Assembly (NCBI RefSeq): GCF_963678635.1
Contig: NW_026971754.1
Coordinates: forward strand, 1-27,081
Direction: 5' to 3'
Origin: Symsagittifera roscoffensis
Taxonomy: Eukaryota; Xenacoelomorpha; Acoela; Convolutidae
DNA length: 27,081 nucleotides
The position numbers and the translations under genes are program-made. Shown here piece by piece: positions 18,551 through 27,081 of the stretch; positions within the stretch are counted from its first letter, which is position 1, and every line of letters begins with the position of its first letter. The notes under the pieces were generated by a model. That model was not told the origin of the DNA, did not search any database, and saw only the letters and a list, made by a program, of their open reading frames with translations.

Positions 18551-18925
18551 TTCAGACTCGTGAGAGAGAAGTTTCCGCTGCCGAAAATCTCCAAAACCGT
18601 CCAAAAACTGTAAGACTATACAAAATAGTGTTACAAAATTGCAATAAAATTACGTACGATGTGTTAATATCTTATTGTGTATCCCAACTCAAAGCAAGCT
18701 ACGATTGGTAATTTTCCCGATACCACAAATTTTTGAGTAATTGTGAACGGATTGAAAATCCAGAAAAACGGAACATTGACTAGAGGATTGGTTTTTTGGA
18801 TTGGTTTACGACTCGAACCTGCTGACCAAAATTTTGGGAAAAAAACTAAAAAATTGCCAAAAATTCCTCAAAACGTCCCCATAATTCTGCGAAACTGTGC
18901 TGTAACATGACACCAACCTTATGCT

Positions 18926-19247
18926 AAGTGGTCTGTTAGCGAAATATCAGGCAAATTAAGTTGAGTTTTTTCATCCTCAGGTTTTTTCCGCGTGTGTTGT
19001 TGGAACTTAACCAATTTGCCTGATCACCCACCCACCATTGGTGAAACTAAAAGCCAGTTCGCTTCAAATAAATCTAAGCCGTTTCAGCCCGTCCGATTAT
19101 TGACTTCGTTGCGCGACACTAATGTAAAGTGGTCAGGTACGGTGATATTAAGTGAGTTAAGTTGAATTCTTTCATCCTCAGGTTTACTCCGTGTGCGTTG
19201 TTGGAGTTCAACCGACCTACTTAATTTCCCAACCCCATTGGTACTTT
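18926..19247 (+). repeat. Two-unit repeat of about 200 bp in BEL leader, unit A (also 22989-23310)
   Basis: Unit 1 runs from 'agtggtctgttag' and unit 2 from 'agtggtcaggtacgg', 201 bp later. Both contain 'ttaagttga(g/a)tt', 'ttcatcctcaggttt', 'ccg(c/t)gtg(t/c)gttgttgga' and 'ccattgg'. The copy 1 leader has the same pair at about 935 and 1124, so the duplication is an old feature of this element lineage. The pyrimidine tract before 'cctcaggt' looks like a splice acceptor in each unit, but I see no matching donor that makes a sensible intron. Confidence 0.7.
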
Positions 19248-19324
19248 AGCGTAATGTAGCCGTCGCATAGGTCTCTTAAATGTATGGTATACTATCCGCA
19301 CCCTCTCAAAAGCGAGTGAAATAG

Positions 19325-19504
19325 ACTTGTTTCAGAAAGCCCGGTTTAAGCTTCAACTTTAACGCCAGGGACTCGCAGAAAACTATCCAATACTATCTGC
19401 ACCACTTTTTGTCGAATCGGAAAGATCTAGTTATTTGGCACGACGCCATAAATAACTCCATTAGTAAGCACCGCAGTAACAACAACCGTATTTTGAGTAC
19501 TGAC
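19325..19504 (+). pseudogene. Truncated leader ORF (ORF0) in unit A
   Basis: The first 60 codons of the copy 3 leader ORF frame, cut at the duplication junction; the frame meets a stop soon after (the first in-frame TGA at the junction). Contains DLVIWHDAINNSISKH. It is a by-product of the tandem duplication with no independent function visible. Confidence 0.6.
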
Positions 19505-20686
19505 TGTGAGTAAAGAAAATATCACAGTCGTTGTACAGAATATTTTTTGTTGCTAGATTTCTTGGGTCTTTCCAGTTCTAGCTACCCCCCCCCCAGCCTA
19601 GAAGCAAATTTTTTTTGCCTTTTCTCATTATTAGTTGATTTCAAAATATAATTGTGCGTTTCTTTACTGCGATGTCTCAAGCAATTGATAGCCAATATTC
19701 AAACCGTCAACAAACTTATCACAGCTAAATGTTTATTATGTTGCAGTTTTCGCGTCTACTAAAAGAATAAAACATTTTTTATGCAACATAATTGCTGTGG
19801 GTTTAACTGAACAAAGGGAAAAAAACGGAAAGTCGAAATTTCGAAATTACTGAGACCTTCACGGCGATCAGCCTTTCAAAAATCTTTTTCCGAACTGATA
19901 CTGAAGAAGAATTTTAAAAGCAGATTCAGAACAGATTTCAGGTATTGCTTGCTGCGATTTTCGCTACAGTCTGGACCTGAGCGAGTTCTCAATCAAATTC
20001 GAAAGACTAACTGTAAAACATTTCAACTTGTAAAGGTGTGTTGCGGCTTCCATGACCATCTAATGCAATCTTTGTTATAGCAAAAAATTAATTGATTCTA
20101 TACAATGCTGGTACACCTCCTAAAATGAAAAAGATCCGGGTTGAAAAGAAAAACAAGTGAAGAAAGGGAAGAAAAAAGAAAAAAACTTGAAATAATAAGT
20201 TTGAAAGAGGAGTTTTCACAAAAAAAAAATAGTTCATCAATTTTTGACAGTCGGAACATGTGTGATACGTCAATAACTTTTGACAAAATAAAGTAGGACT
20301 TCAGATCACTGCACAATATCTTTTGCAATCTGGGAAAAAACATTAAGCAAAAATAGCAAATACATGGTTGCTAATTGCCATAAAAGAAATTTGTTGCAAC
20401 AACTACACGAATGAAAGTTTCTTTTTTCTTAATGGTTTGAGAGAATTAGTAAGTTGCAATCGTATTGAGACAGGATGAGGTGTAGAATTACACCTAAAAG
20501 ACTACTTGAATTATGAAGCAGTTAAGAAAAAAACAAAAACTCCCACAGAAACATTAACAAAGGAAATAAAAATAGAGGAAGAGTTGTTGCTTATAAGAGT
20601 TATTGCAGGTCGCTTAAATTTGCGAATGGAGAAACATTAAATTCTGTTCAGGATGCGATTGACACCCGACTCCTTAAAAGAACTTT

Positions 20687-21203
20687 TTGAGAGCTCAGGT
20701 TCATCTCTTGCCATACAAAAAGAAGCTGCTTTCAACGGTAAATCTATCCAAACTACATAAACTTTCGTTTGTACCAAAACAAACAAATAAGCTGGAATTA
20801 TTTGACCAAATTAAAAGTTTAGCAAACAAAAATTCCTTCGATAACATCAAATTAGGTAGTTTTTTTAAATTGTAAGCCTGGCATTATTAGGAAACCTTGC
20901 AGCTTTAATCAACCGATGTGCTCCAGGTACCTATTTTCAAGATGCCTAAACTGAAAAGTGTCCCAGTACATAAAATTGGGAATCAAAAAGTCTAAATGAA
21001 AATTACAGTCCAAATTCATCGTTATCTCTTTCCAGCACTACAGATACAATTTTAGACATTGTAGAAAACGCGAGCAAAAGGTTGAAAAGCAACGAGATTA
21101 TGGAAAGTACATTTTAGATCTTTCAAAAGCCTTTGATTCGGCAAATAATGGAATTGTTCTCGAAAAAGGTTCTGCTAGCGGCTTAAGTTTTTTTAATTCA
21201 TGA
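20687..21203 (+). pseudogene. Non-LTR (LINE) reverse transcriptase relic, unit B
   Basis: Duplicate of the relic in unit A at a constant offset of 4057 bp and, as far as I compared, identical in sequence, including the frameshifts and the internal deletion. It therefore arose by the segmental duplication and not by a second insertion. The L-D-L-S-K-A-F-D-S motif is near 21111-21137. Confidence 0.8.
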
Positions 21204-21366
21204 AACCTTGAAATATTATATCACATCAGATATACATATGCAAATTGCAAATGTTAATAACCACCGACCAAAACAGTTCCACAATTTTCAGTTTTCGTTC
21301 AGGCAGCCTTGTGACAACTTCGGCAAACAATAAAAAAAATTTATGCCCATCTTTTGACAAAGACTT

Positions 21367-21880
21367 ATGTTGAAGCGCAAATATAAAACAAGAGTACAAA
21401 TGCATATAAGCGCAAATGTGCGAGAGTATAAATGCATAAAATTGAACCAAAATGAAAATGCATATAGGGACAGTAGCCAAGCGTATACAGGGGGCATCCG
21501 GGCGGGTTCGGCGCCGGTTCGAATCCCGACTAGGTCATTTCTTTTCTAGAACTCAAATATGCCTCGAACTTGATGGGATGCTCCGTAACCAGGTTCGAAC
21601 CCCCCCAAACCTATTTTAACCGTCTTTTCACTCTAATTTGGTTCAACCTTGATTAAGGTTGACCTTTAAAAGAAGCAATTTGTCTCAAGGACAAATACTG
21701 GCCATTTTTTGCAGCTTGCTTTGAGTTATGCAGATGTTTGTGGCCGATGTTAGCGATGATAAAGTTTGTTAAAAATTATCGTTATATTTTCAAATTTCCG
21801 GAGTTATTTTGCCGAGAAAATACTCATTAATTAAAGTGTTTAAAAACCGTTTTTTATAATCGTGGAGATTGGCGCGCACA
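21367..21880 (+). repeat. 5' LTR of BEL copy 3 (unit B)
   Basis: Same sequence as the unit A LTR at +4057. This one is followed by the continuous leader, leader ORF and gag, so it is the working 5' LTR of copy 3. It carries TATAAAT at 21427-21433 and two box B-like sequences at 21516-21526 and 21592-21602. The 3' LTR of copy 3 lies beyond the window, so LTR-LTR dating is not possible here. Confidence 0.65.
21467..21537 (+). other. tRNA-like segment with box A and box B inside the LTR, unit B
   Basis: Identical duplicate of the segment in unit A. It lies about 35 bp downstream of the LTR TATA box of copy 3, so a Pol II transcript starting near that box would begin close to or within it. Copies 1 and 2 have a diverged counterpart (ggctccagtccc) at the same LTR position, so it is part of the LTR and not a late insertion. 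Confidence 0.5.
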
Positions 21881-21883
21881 TTT

Positions 21884-21901
21884 TGGCGCCCCACGAGGGA
21901 C
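21884..21901 (+). promoter_or_regulatory. Primer binding site of BEL copy 3, unit B
   Basis: Same 18 bases as in unit A, at the same distance from the LTR end. A C-run of 19 follows at 21940-21958 in the leader (13 in unit A). Confidence 0.7.
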
Positions 21902-23387
21902 CTTTTTGATCTCTCTTCCCCGAACTATCAGCCTTTGCACCCCCCCCCCCCCCCCCCCTTTTTCCTTCGGTTGAATTTGGCAGCTAGAGAATACAAGGGA
22001 CACGAATTTAGCCAAATTGTCGTGATAAACTTATTAACTAGGTGGTTTGGTGTGCCTCCGTTAATGAAATTATTAATTACAATCGTTATCAGGCCAAGAA
22101 GTGTGAACTACTTATTTTGGCTCGGATATTTGGTAAATTATACCAACGAAGTGTTCGTTTCATTTAATAATTACGTCATCATTTGTCCTGTTCAGCCTTA
22201 CTAAAAGGCATCAAGATATCATCGAAAACGTTTTTCTTTTGAAGGGTCGCTTTGCCTTCATTTGCAATATTTTGTATTCGAGTAACGAAGTTGTAATTAG
22301 TCTTGGAAACTGTCGTTTGTCTACATACTCATATCTTGAGTTCGAAGCACGAACTTTTGGGTCGTCGCCAACTTTGATTGGACCGTTTTTGTTAATTTCA
22401 AAAGAATATTTTTGTTGATGAAGCTGCCTGCTGCAAATATAGTCGAGACTTCAGATGAATCACCAGAAGTCCTCCTCCCAGCCCCACCTCTTGATTGAGT
22501 TGGCCGAAACAGAGTCAAGTTGTGCTGTTGGCCGAAAGCCGAAACAGAGTGAAGTTGTGCTGTTGGTCGAAAGAGTGTGAAGTTGGCCGAAACAGAGTGG
22601 AGTAGTGCAGTTGTTCAGACTCGTGAGAGAGAAGTTTCCGCTGCCGAAAATCTCCAAAACCGTCCAAAAACTGTAAGACTATACAAAATAGTGTTACAAA
22701 ATTGCAATAAAATTACGTACGATGTGTTAATATCTTATTGTGTATCCCAACTCAAAGCAAGCTACGATTGGTAATTTTCCCGATACCACAAATTTTTGAG
22801 TAATTGTGAACGGATTGAAAATCCAGAAAAACGGAACATTGACTAGAGGATTGGTTTTTTGGATTGGTTTACGACTCGAACCTGCTGACCAAAATTTTGG
22901 GAAAAAAACTAAAAAATTGCCAAAAATTCCTCAAAACGTCCCCATAATTCTGCGAAACTGTGCTGTAACATGACACCAACCTTATGCTAAGTGGTCTGTT
23001 AGCGAAATATCAGGCAAATTAAGTTGAGTTTTTTCATCCTCAGGTTTTTTCCGCGTGTGTTGTTGGAACTTAACCAATTTGCCTGATCACCCACCCACCA
23101 TTGGTGAAACTAAAAGCCAGTTCGCTTCAAATAAATCTAAGCCGTTTCAGCCCGTCCGATTATTGACTTCGTTGCGCGACACTAATGTAAAGTGGTCAGG
23201 TACGGTGATATTAAGTGAGTTAAGTTGAATTCTTTCATCCTCAGGTTTACTCCGTGTGCGTTGTTGGAGTTCAACCGACCTACTTAATTTCCCAACCCCA
23301 TTGGTACTTTAGCGTAATGTAGCCGTCGCATAGGTCTCTTAAATGTATGGTATACTATCCGCACCCTCTCAAAAGCGAGTGAAATAG

Positions 23388-23942
23388 ACTTGTTTCAGAA
23401 AGCCCGGTTTAAGCTTCAACTTTAACGCCAGGGACTCGCAGAAAACTATCCAATACTATCTGCACCACTTTTTGTCGAATCGGAAAGATCTAGTTATTTG
23501 GCACGACGCCATAAATAACTCCATTAGTAAGCACCGCAGTAACAACAACCGTATTTTGAGTACTGACCAACTTAAGAGCCTTCTTTTGAGATACAAGGAG
23601 AATATTACCGCTATTGTATACTGTCGCCGCAACGGTACGGACAATATAGAAAAAGAGTTGAAAAAGACAGGTATTCTCGTTCTTAACATAGTTGAGGATT
23701 TTATCTTAAAGCGAAAGGCCAAAGACCAAATACTTATCGAAAAGTATAAAGAACTGCATCAGCCCCCTTCTCTTGAGTTGAAATCTCTGTTGTTACTTAG
23801 ACGATACAGTGCTGACCTAAGTACACTGGGAGCTAAGAAGAAGCGGAACCGTTTGTCGCCTAAAAATCGTAGAGCGACTCACAACAGACTTAAAGCGTTA
23901 AAACTTCAAATTACTCCCACTTATAAGTTTTTGATGTATTAG
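23388..23942 (+). pseudogene. Leader ORF (ORF0) of BEL copy 3, N-terminally damaged, possible SGNH/GDSL-like
   Basis: Open for 185 codons between stops at 23385 and 23940. It has no early ATG, and 40 bp around the expected start (after 23352) are missing compared with copy 1, including the G-A-S-Y-L-D-H block. The visible order is S-F-N-F-N-A-R-D near 23415, DLVIWHDAINNSISKH from 23487, AIVYCRRNGT from about 23610, KKTGILVLNIVEDFI from about 23660, and a basic C-terminus rich in Lys/Arg (KKKRNRLSPKNRRATHNR near 23840-23900). The alternation of hydrophobic strands and the W-H-D-x-I-N-N block suggest an SGNH/GDSL-like alpha/beta fold; the basic tail suggests nucleic-acid binding. Function unknown. 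No counterpart is part of the standard BEL gag-pol set as I know it. Confidence 0.6.
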
Positions 23943-24014
23943 AGTAGCTTGTGGATTTACTTTAGGGAAAATAAAGTATTTTCTGAGAGTCATTTATTTC
24001 AGAAATTATTAAGC

Positions 24015-25463
24015 ATGGATGTTAAGTTTCAGAAGAAAGTTAAGAAGTTGTTTGAGAAACGAAGCAATCTCGAAAACAAACTTTATAAATGCCACGAAAT
24101 AATTTTAGAATACATAGAAAATCAGAGTCGTTGCTTAAAAATTGATGCTTATTTTGAAAAATGTAAGAACTATATAGTACAAGTGGTCGAGATAAATAGT
24201 GAGTTGATTGATATGGCTGCAAAAAGTGCCAATTCCGACGAATTGATACCGGCACAGGATATGTGGCTTCATAAGTTGACTCAAAGCAACGATAAAGTTC
24301 TGCAGGAAGCTATCTGTTATAAAACAAAAATTGAGACAGTAACAGAGCCGGACAAAAAAGACAGCAGTTCAAAAAATTCTCATCATTCTGAAAAAAGTGA
24401 AAAACCCCAGTCGCATAAAACAGATACCCGCTCTAAGTTGTCTCATCGAAGCAGCCGACATCAGCAATCAGGTTCTCAGAAATCTAGTTATACCGCCGCT
24501 CCTGAGAAAAAGCGCGATTTAATGATTTTAAAGAAACAACAAGAGGAACTTGAGAGGCAGGCAAAGGTATCATTAAAACTGAAAGAACAACAAAACAGTT
24601 TAGAGTTGGAAGAATTGGCTGAAGAACACAGCAAAAAAGTGGCAGAAATTGAGTTGAAAGGGCTTGAGTTAGAAGACGAGTTGTCGGAAATCAGCGAGAA
24701 TGCCGAGGAAAGTGGTTTAACTCGAATTTCTCCACAACTATCAATAGACGAAAATGATCGTACGCGTCACTGGGTCGAATCTGTTGACCACAATCAGCCT
24801 GATGCTGTTGTAGTTCCCAATCAAGAGCAGCACGTTCGTTCAACAGCTCCTGAGGCAACTTATCCTGCATCAACAAATTTTTTGGTCTCATCGAGTTTTA
24901 CAGGAGTGAATAATGGCCAGGCAGCTTCTAGTGATCCGGGATTGTATTACATTAACCACATTCACGGACAACAACATAATTTGTCGAATTTGGTCCGATC
25001 TCAGGTTTCCGTTAACAATCCAGTAGGGTTACAGCAGGTCATTCAACCTGTTTCTAATAATTTGCGTCAGCAAACTTTTCTGTCCACTCATCCGGTGCTA
25101 GGCAATCCAAACACAGGTTCAGTAGTCCCGGTAACTTGTGAAAACTACTTTGCTCCACCAACATCTGCAGAAGTTCCTTTTGAAGTAGCACCGTTCGTTC
25201 CTGCATCCAAAGCAATTATTCAGGTTTCTCTAAGTCATCACACTACAGGATCAGTAGTAGCTGGCTACCAAGCACCTGTAATCCCATCACAACAACATAT
25301 GGGTGTTCCCGTTAGTAGTTATCACTTTTCATGTGACCACTATAATCCTTATAGTACTTTGTGGAGACCAGCTGTTGCTGCCCCTGTAATGTCAGCTCAC
25401 GAACACTACGTTCCTTCGACTACTGTTTTTTTCCGCAGTAACTCCAATTGTTCCTCAGAATAA
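24015..25463 (+). CDS. Gag-like protein of BEL copy 3 (482 aa, open frame)
   Basis: The longest open frame in the window. The frame opens at about 23949, but the first ATG is at 24015, so 482 codons are likely translated. From that Met: residues 1-110 are helical and charged (KKVKKLFEKRSNLENKLYKC); 115-160 are Ser/His/Lys-rich; about 165-228 form a strong coiled coil with Glu/Lys/Leu (QQEELERQAKVSLKLKEQQ). From 260 on it is Ser/Pro/Asn/Gln-rich with two repeats around T-G-S-V-V (NTGSVVPVT and TTGSVVAGYQAPV). A coiled coil followed by a disordered linker before DUF1759 is typical of BEL Gag. It ends Glu-TAA, where copy 1 also ends Glu-TAG. The pol frame is +1 from here, overlapping by about 70 bp. 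Whether protein is made is unknown. Confidence 0.75.
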   Translation: MDVKFQKKVKKLFEKRSNLENKLYKCHEIILEYIENQSRCLKIDAYFEKCKNYIVQVVEINSELIDMAAKSANSDELIPAQDMWLHKLTQSNDKVLQEAICYKTKIETVTEPDKKDSSSKNSHHSEKSEKPQSHKTDTRSKLSHRSSRHQQSGSQKSSYTAAPEKKRDLMILKKQQEELERQAKVSLKLKEQQNSLELEELAEEHSKKVAEIELKGLELEDELSEISENAEESGLTRISPQLSIDENDRTRHWVESVDHNQPDAVVVPNQEQHVRSTAPEATYPASTNFLVSSSFTGVNNGQAASSDPGLYYINHIHGQQHNLSNLVRSQVSVNNPVGLQQVIQPVSNNLRQQTFLSTHPVLGNPNTGSVVPVTCENYFAPPTSAEVPFEVAPFVPASKAIIQVSLSHHTTGSVVAGYQAPVIPSQQHMGVPVSSYHFSCDHYNPYSTLWRPAVAAPVMSAHEHYVPSTTVFFRSNSNCSSE

Positions 25464-26262
25464 CTTTATTCCTTATACAAGTGGAGGGACTGTGTTCTTT
25501 GCACAGCCTGAAAATTCTTCACATGCTAACCAACCGTTCGTTCCTGATTGTCACGGTAATTCTTCGAGTTACACAGCGCCAACTCCCGGTAATTCACCTG
25601 GTGCAGACGTCGAGCGTCCACTTTCGACACGAGAGTTGGTTAATATACTCATGCACAGCCGAAAAGTTCATCTGCCTGAGTGGAAGCTGACCCAGATCGA
25701 TAGCAACCCACTTAATTGGCATGAGTGGTTTGGGCAGTTCATATCGACGGTCGATTCAGCCTTACTCAGTGACGATGAAAAGCTTACCTATCTGAAAACG
25801 CTCGTAGTGGGTAAAGCAAAATCCGCAATCGCTGAGTATAGCTATAGCGGAGTACTATATAAAGACGCATTAGCAACTCTTCAAAGAAAGTTCGGGCAGC
25901 CGCATGCTGTAGTAGGGGCTCATCTAGATAAATTGAGTAATTTTCCGCCGCTGAACTCGGAAAATTAAATTGGCTTTTCCTCTACAATTTCTGACCTTGT
26001 TGCCGTATTCAAGTCTCTATCTTTTAACGATGACCTGAAAAGTGTTAGCTTACTGAATCAGGCTGTGAGTAAGCTTCCGCCAAACCTTAAGGAAGCATGG
26101 TTATTGCAAACCGTAAGACGCCAGTGGCATCTACCAACTGTGCTAGAGTTCAACGAATGGCTTAAAGATAAAGCGGAGGGTCATGAGAGGCTAAAAACAA
26201 TTAATTCTAAGGTTAAGTATGAAGAACCAGTGAAGCAAAAAGTAAGTGTTTGCTAGTGATGC
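25391..26262 (+). pseudogene. DUF1759 region of BEL copy 3, interrupted by one stop
   Basis: The pol frame is open from 25391 to 25968, then TAA (25966-25968), then open again in the same frame to 26254. It starts with a Pro/Ser-rich linker (TPIVPQNNFIPYTSGG), then LPEWKLTQIDSNPLNWHEWF (from about 25672), DEKLTYLKTLVVGKAKSAI (from about 25768), LYKDALATLQRKFGQPHAVV (from about 25855), and after the stop VSKLPPNLKEAWLLQTVRRQ and EFNEWLKDKAEGHERLK. This order and these motifs are diagnostic of DUF1759 (Pao retrotransposon). The GTG near 25492 is not a real start; the frame is fed from gag, by frameshift or before mutation. Copy 1 has a sense codon at the stop position. Confidence 0.85.
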
Positions 26263-26517
26263 AAAGGTGAGTGATAAGACCAAGGAAAAAGCAAAGTTGC
26301 CTCCATGTTCTGCATGTAAAGGTTAACACGCTCTTTGTAATTGCGCCATATTCAAAGAGAAAAACGCTACGCAGCGAGCGAATCATGTAGCCGCACAAAG
26401 ACTTTGCTTTGCGTGTTTACAGAGCAATCACAGTTTTCGTAATTGTAGCAAGGCCAGAAAGTGCCCCGAGCCAGATTGTGAAAGCACGCACAAGGTGCTC
26501 TTACATGGAGCTTAGAA
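26263..26517 (+). pseudogene. Zinc knuckle region of BEL copy 3
   Basis: After a frameshift near 26245 the frame gives PPCSACKG, a TAA, HALCNCAIF, then RLCFACLQSNHSFRNC and RKCPEPDCESTHKVLLHGA. This is a Cys/His array of the type C-x2-C-x4-H-x4-C plus C-x4-C-x4-H, as found between DUF1759 and the protease in BEL/Pao; it would bind element RNA. It is better preserved than in copies 1 and 2. A TAG directly follows HGA. Confidence 0.75.
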
Positions 26518-27081
26518 AATTTTTCCTCCTAAGGATACTAAAAATTCCCCAGAGTCAGGTAACGCAAACGCTAAACATGTATCGAGTAACGCTGCCGTCG
26601 GCGATATTCATAGCCAGGAGTCAACTTAAGGCCTCCTGCCAGTTGCATCACTCGCCGTCTCCTCGGATGCGACGATTACTAATGCCCTAGCTCTTTGCGA
26701 TAGTGCTTCCACGCACTCAAGGGTATTCGCCGATCTAGTGAAACGCCTACATTTGGTTGGCACTCCCGTTAACCTCACCATAAATGGATTCAATTCCACG
26801 AGCTTGATGAAAACTCATCAAGTAAATTTTCAAGTTTCCGCCGAAACGAATAATAGTGAATTTTCGTTTTCTTTTCGAGCTTATGTTAAGGATCATATTC
26901 GCATTGGATCGGATAGCATAAGTATTCCTGAATTACAGGAAAAATACCCGCAGTTGACTCCGATCAAACCTATACATTATAAGTATGAGGACGTCGAAAT
27001 AATTATTGGACAGGATTTCTACCATGCCATAAGACCCGTTGAGTACCTTCTGGGGGAGGACTCTATTTCACCGTGCGCCGT
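26518..27081 (+). pseudogene. DUF1758 (A17-type) aspartic protease of BEL copy 3, partial at window edge
   Basis: LLPVASLAVSSDATITNALA (from about 26630) followed by LCDSASTHSRVFADLVKRL is the protease N-terminal strand and active site, with D-S-A in place of the usual D-S/T-G; the Asp codon is at 26699. Further on come AYVKDHIRIGS near 26880, IIIGQDFYHAIRPVEYLLGE near 27000 (the 'I-G-x-D' block) and the last codons toward P-C-A-V. Frames shift near 26600 and 26775. The window ends before the W-V-V-S-G-P block. The same 134-bp stretch (26565-26698) is reduced to 15 bp in copies 1 and 2. Confidence 0.8.

Larger units (their letters stand above)
15447..19504 (+). repeat. 4-kb tandem duplication, unit A
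   Basis: Unit A (4058 bp) is followed head-to-tail by unit B. The start is the T before 'gtgagtaaagaaaatatcac'; the end is '...ttgagtactgac'. At the junction 19504/19505 'tactgac' is joined to 'tgtgagtaaag' with no microhomology. Differences from unit B that I could find: poly-C 15527-15538 (12 against 10), an A run near 16164-16172 (9 against 10), poly-C 17883-17895 (13 against 19), and one substitution (G15936 against A19992). It holds anonymous DNA up to about 16629, the LINE relic, the LTR, PBS, leader and the beginning of ORF0. Confidence 0.95.
19505..23567 (+). repeat. 4-kb tandem duplication, unit B
   Basis: 4063 bp, nearly identical to unit A; the length difference is fully explained by three homopolymer runs. 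Its right end at 23567 is continuous with the rest of BEL copy 3 ('gtactgac' then 'caacttaagagcc'), so unit B is the one attached to the coding part. It includes an anonymous part 19505-20686 with no gene that I recognise. Confidence 0.95.
21367..27081 (+). mobile_element. BEL/Pao LTR retrotransposon, copy 3 (best preserved, runs off window)
   Basis: LTR, PBS, leader with repeats, leader ORF, long open gag, DUF1759, zinc knuckle and part of the DUF1758 protease, all on + strand; RT, RNase H, integrase and 3' LTR must lie beyond 27081. It keeps the 119 bp before the protease active site that copies 1 and 2 lack, so it represents a less damaged relative. It is not intact: a 40-bp deletion at the start of ORF0, a frame change at the gag-pol border, a TAA in DUF1759, a frameshift near 26245 and a TAA in the zinc-knuckle region. 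Confidence 0.88.

Noticed and set aside
19140-19180. Spliced leader intron (attaagtgagt ... cctcaggt).
   Set aside because: The donor-like and acceptor-like sites are about 20-30 bp apart, too short for an intron, and both belong to a repeated block.

Overview
The window is a piece of an animal (metazoan) nuclear genome, probably an AT-rich invertebrate, made almost entirely of transposable-element remains. I see no intact host gene and no bacterial-type features. The animal call rests on three degenerate BEL/Pao-type LTR retrotransposon copies on the + strand; this superfamily is known from Metazoa. They carry its characteristic set: a DUF1759 gag-pol region, a zinc knuckle, a DUF1758/A17-type aspartic protease, a reverse transcriptase with YIDD, a BEL-type RNase H, an integrase and a DUF5641 tail. 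I cannot name the species.

Layout. 1-8281: copy 1, nearly complete from inside its leader to its 3' LTR, but riddled with stops and frameshifts. 8282-8358: short spacer. 8359-12818: copy 2, truncated at its 5' end, starting inside DUF1759 and ending in a 3' LTR. 12819-15446: no gene seen; it holds a two-unit 124-bp tandem repeat, a 229-bp imperfect palindrome and short degenerate repeats. 15447-19504 and 19505-23567: a head-to-tail duplication of about 4.06 kb, almost identical between units. Each unit carries anonymous DNA, a broken LINE reverse transcriptase relic, a BEL LTR, a primer binding site, a long leader and the start of a leader ORF. 21367-27081: copy 3, the best preserved BEL copy, with LTR, PBS, leader, leader ORF, a long open gag frame and the start of pol; it runs off the window inside the protease.

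History. Copies 1 and 2 share several inactivating lesions with matching or very similar breakpoints: a net 119-bp loss before the protease Asp, an 11-bp triplication in RT, and loss of the integrase Glu block. They therefore descend from a sequence that was already dead, most simply by segmental duplication. Copy 3 lacks the protease deletion and is younger, but it also has lesions: a 40-bp deletion in the leader ORF, a stop in DUF1759 and a frame change between gag and pol. The 4-kb duplication is much younger than the BEL copies, or is an assembly artefact.

Most unusual content. An extra ORF upstream of gag, present in copies 1 and 3, has motifs that suggest, but do not prove, an SGNH/GDSL-hydrolase-like fold. 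The LTR carries a tRNA-like box A/box B segment next to its TATA box.
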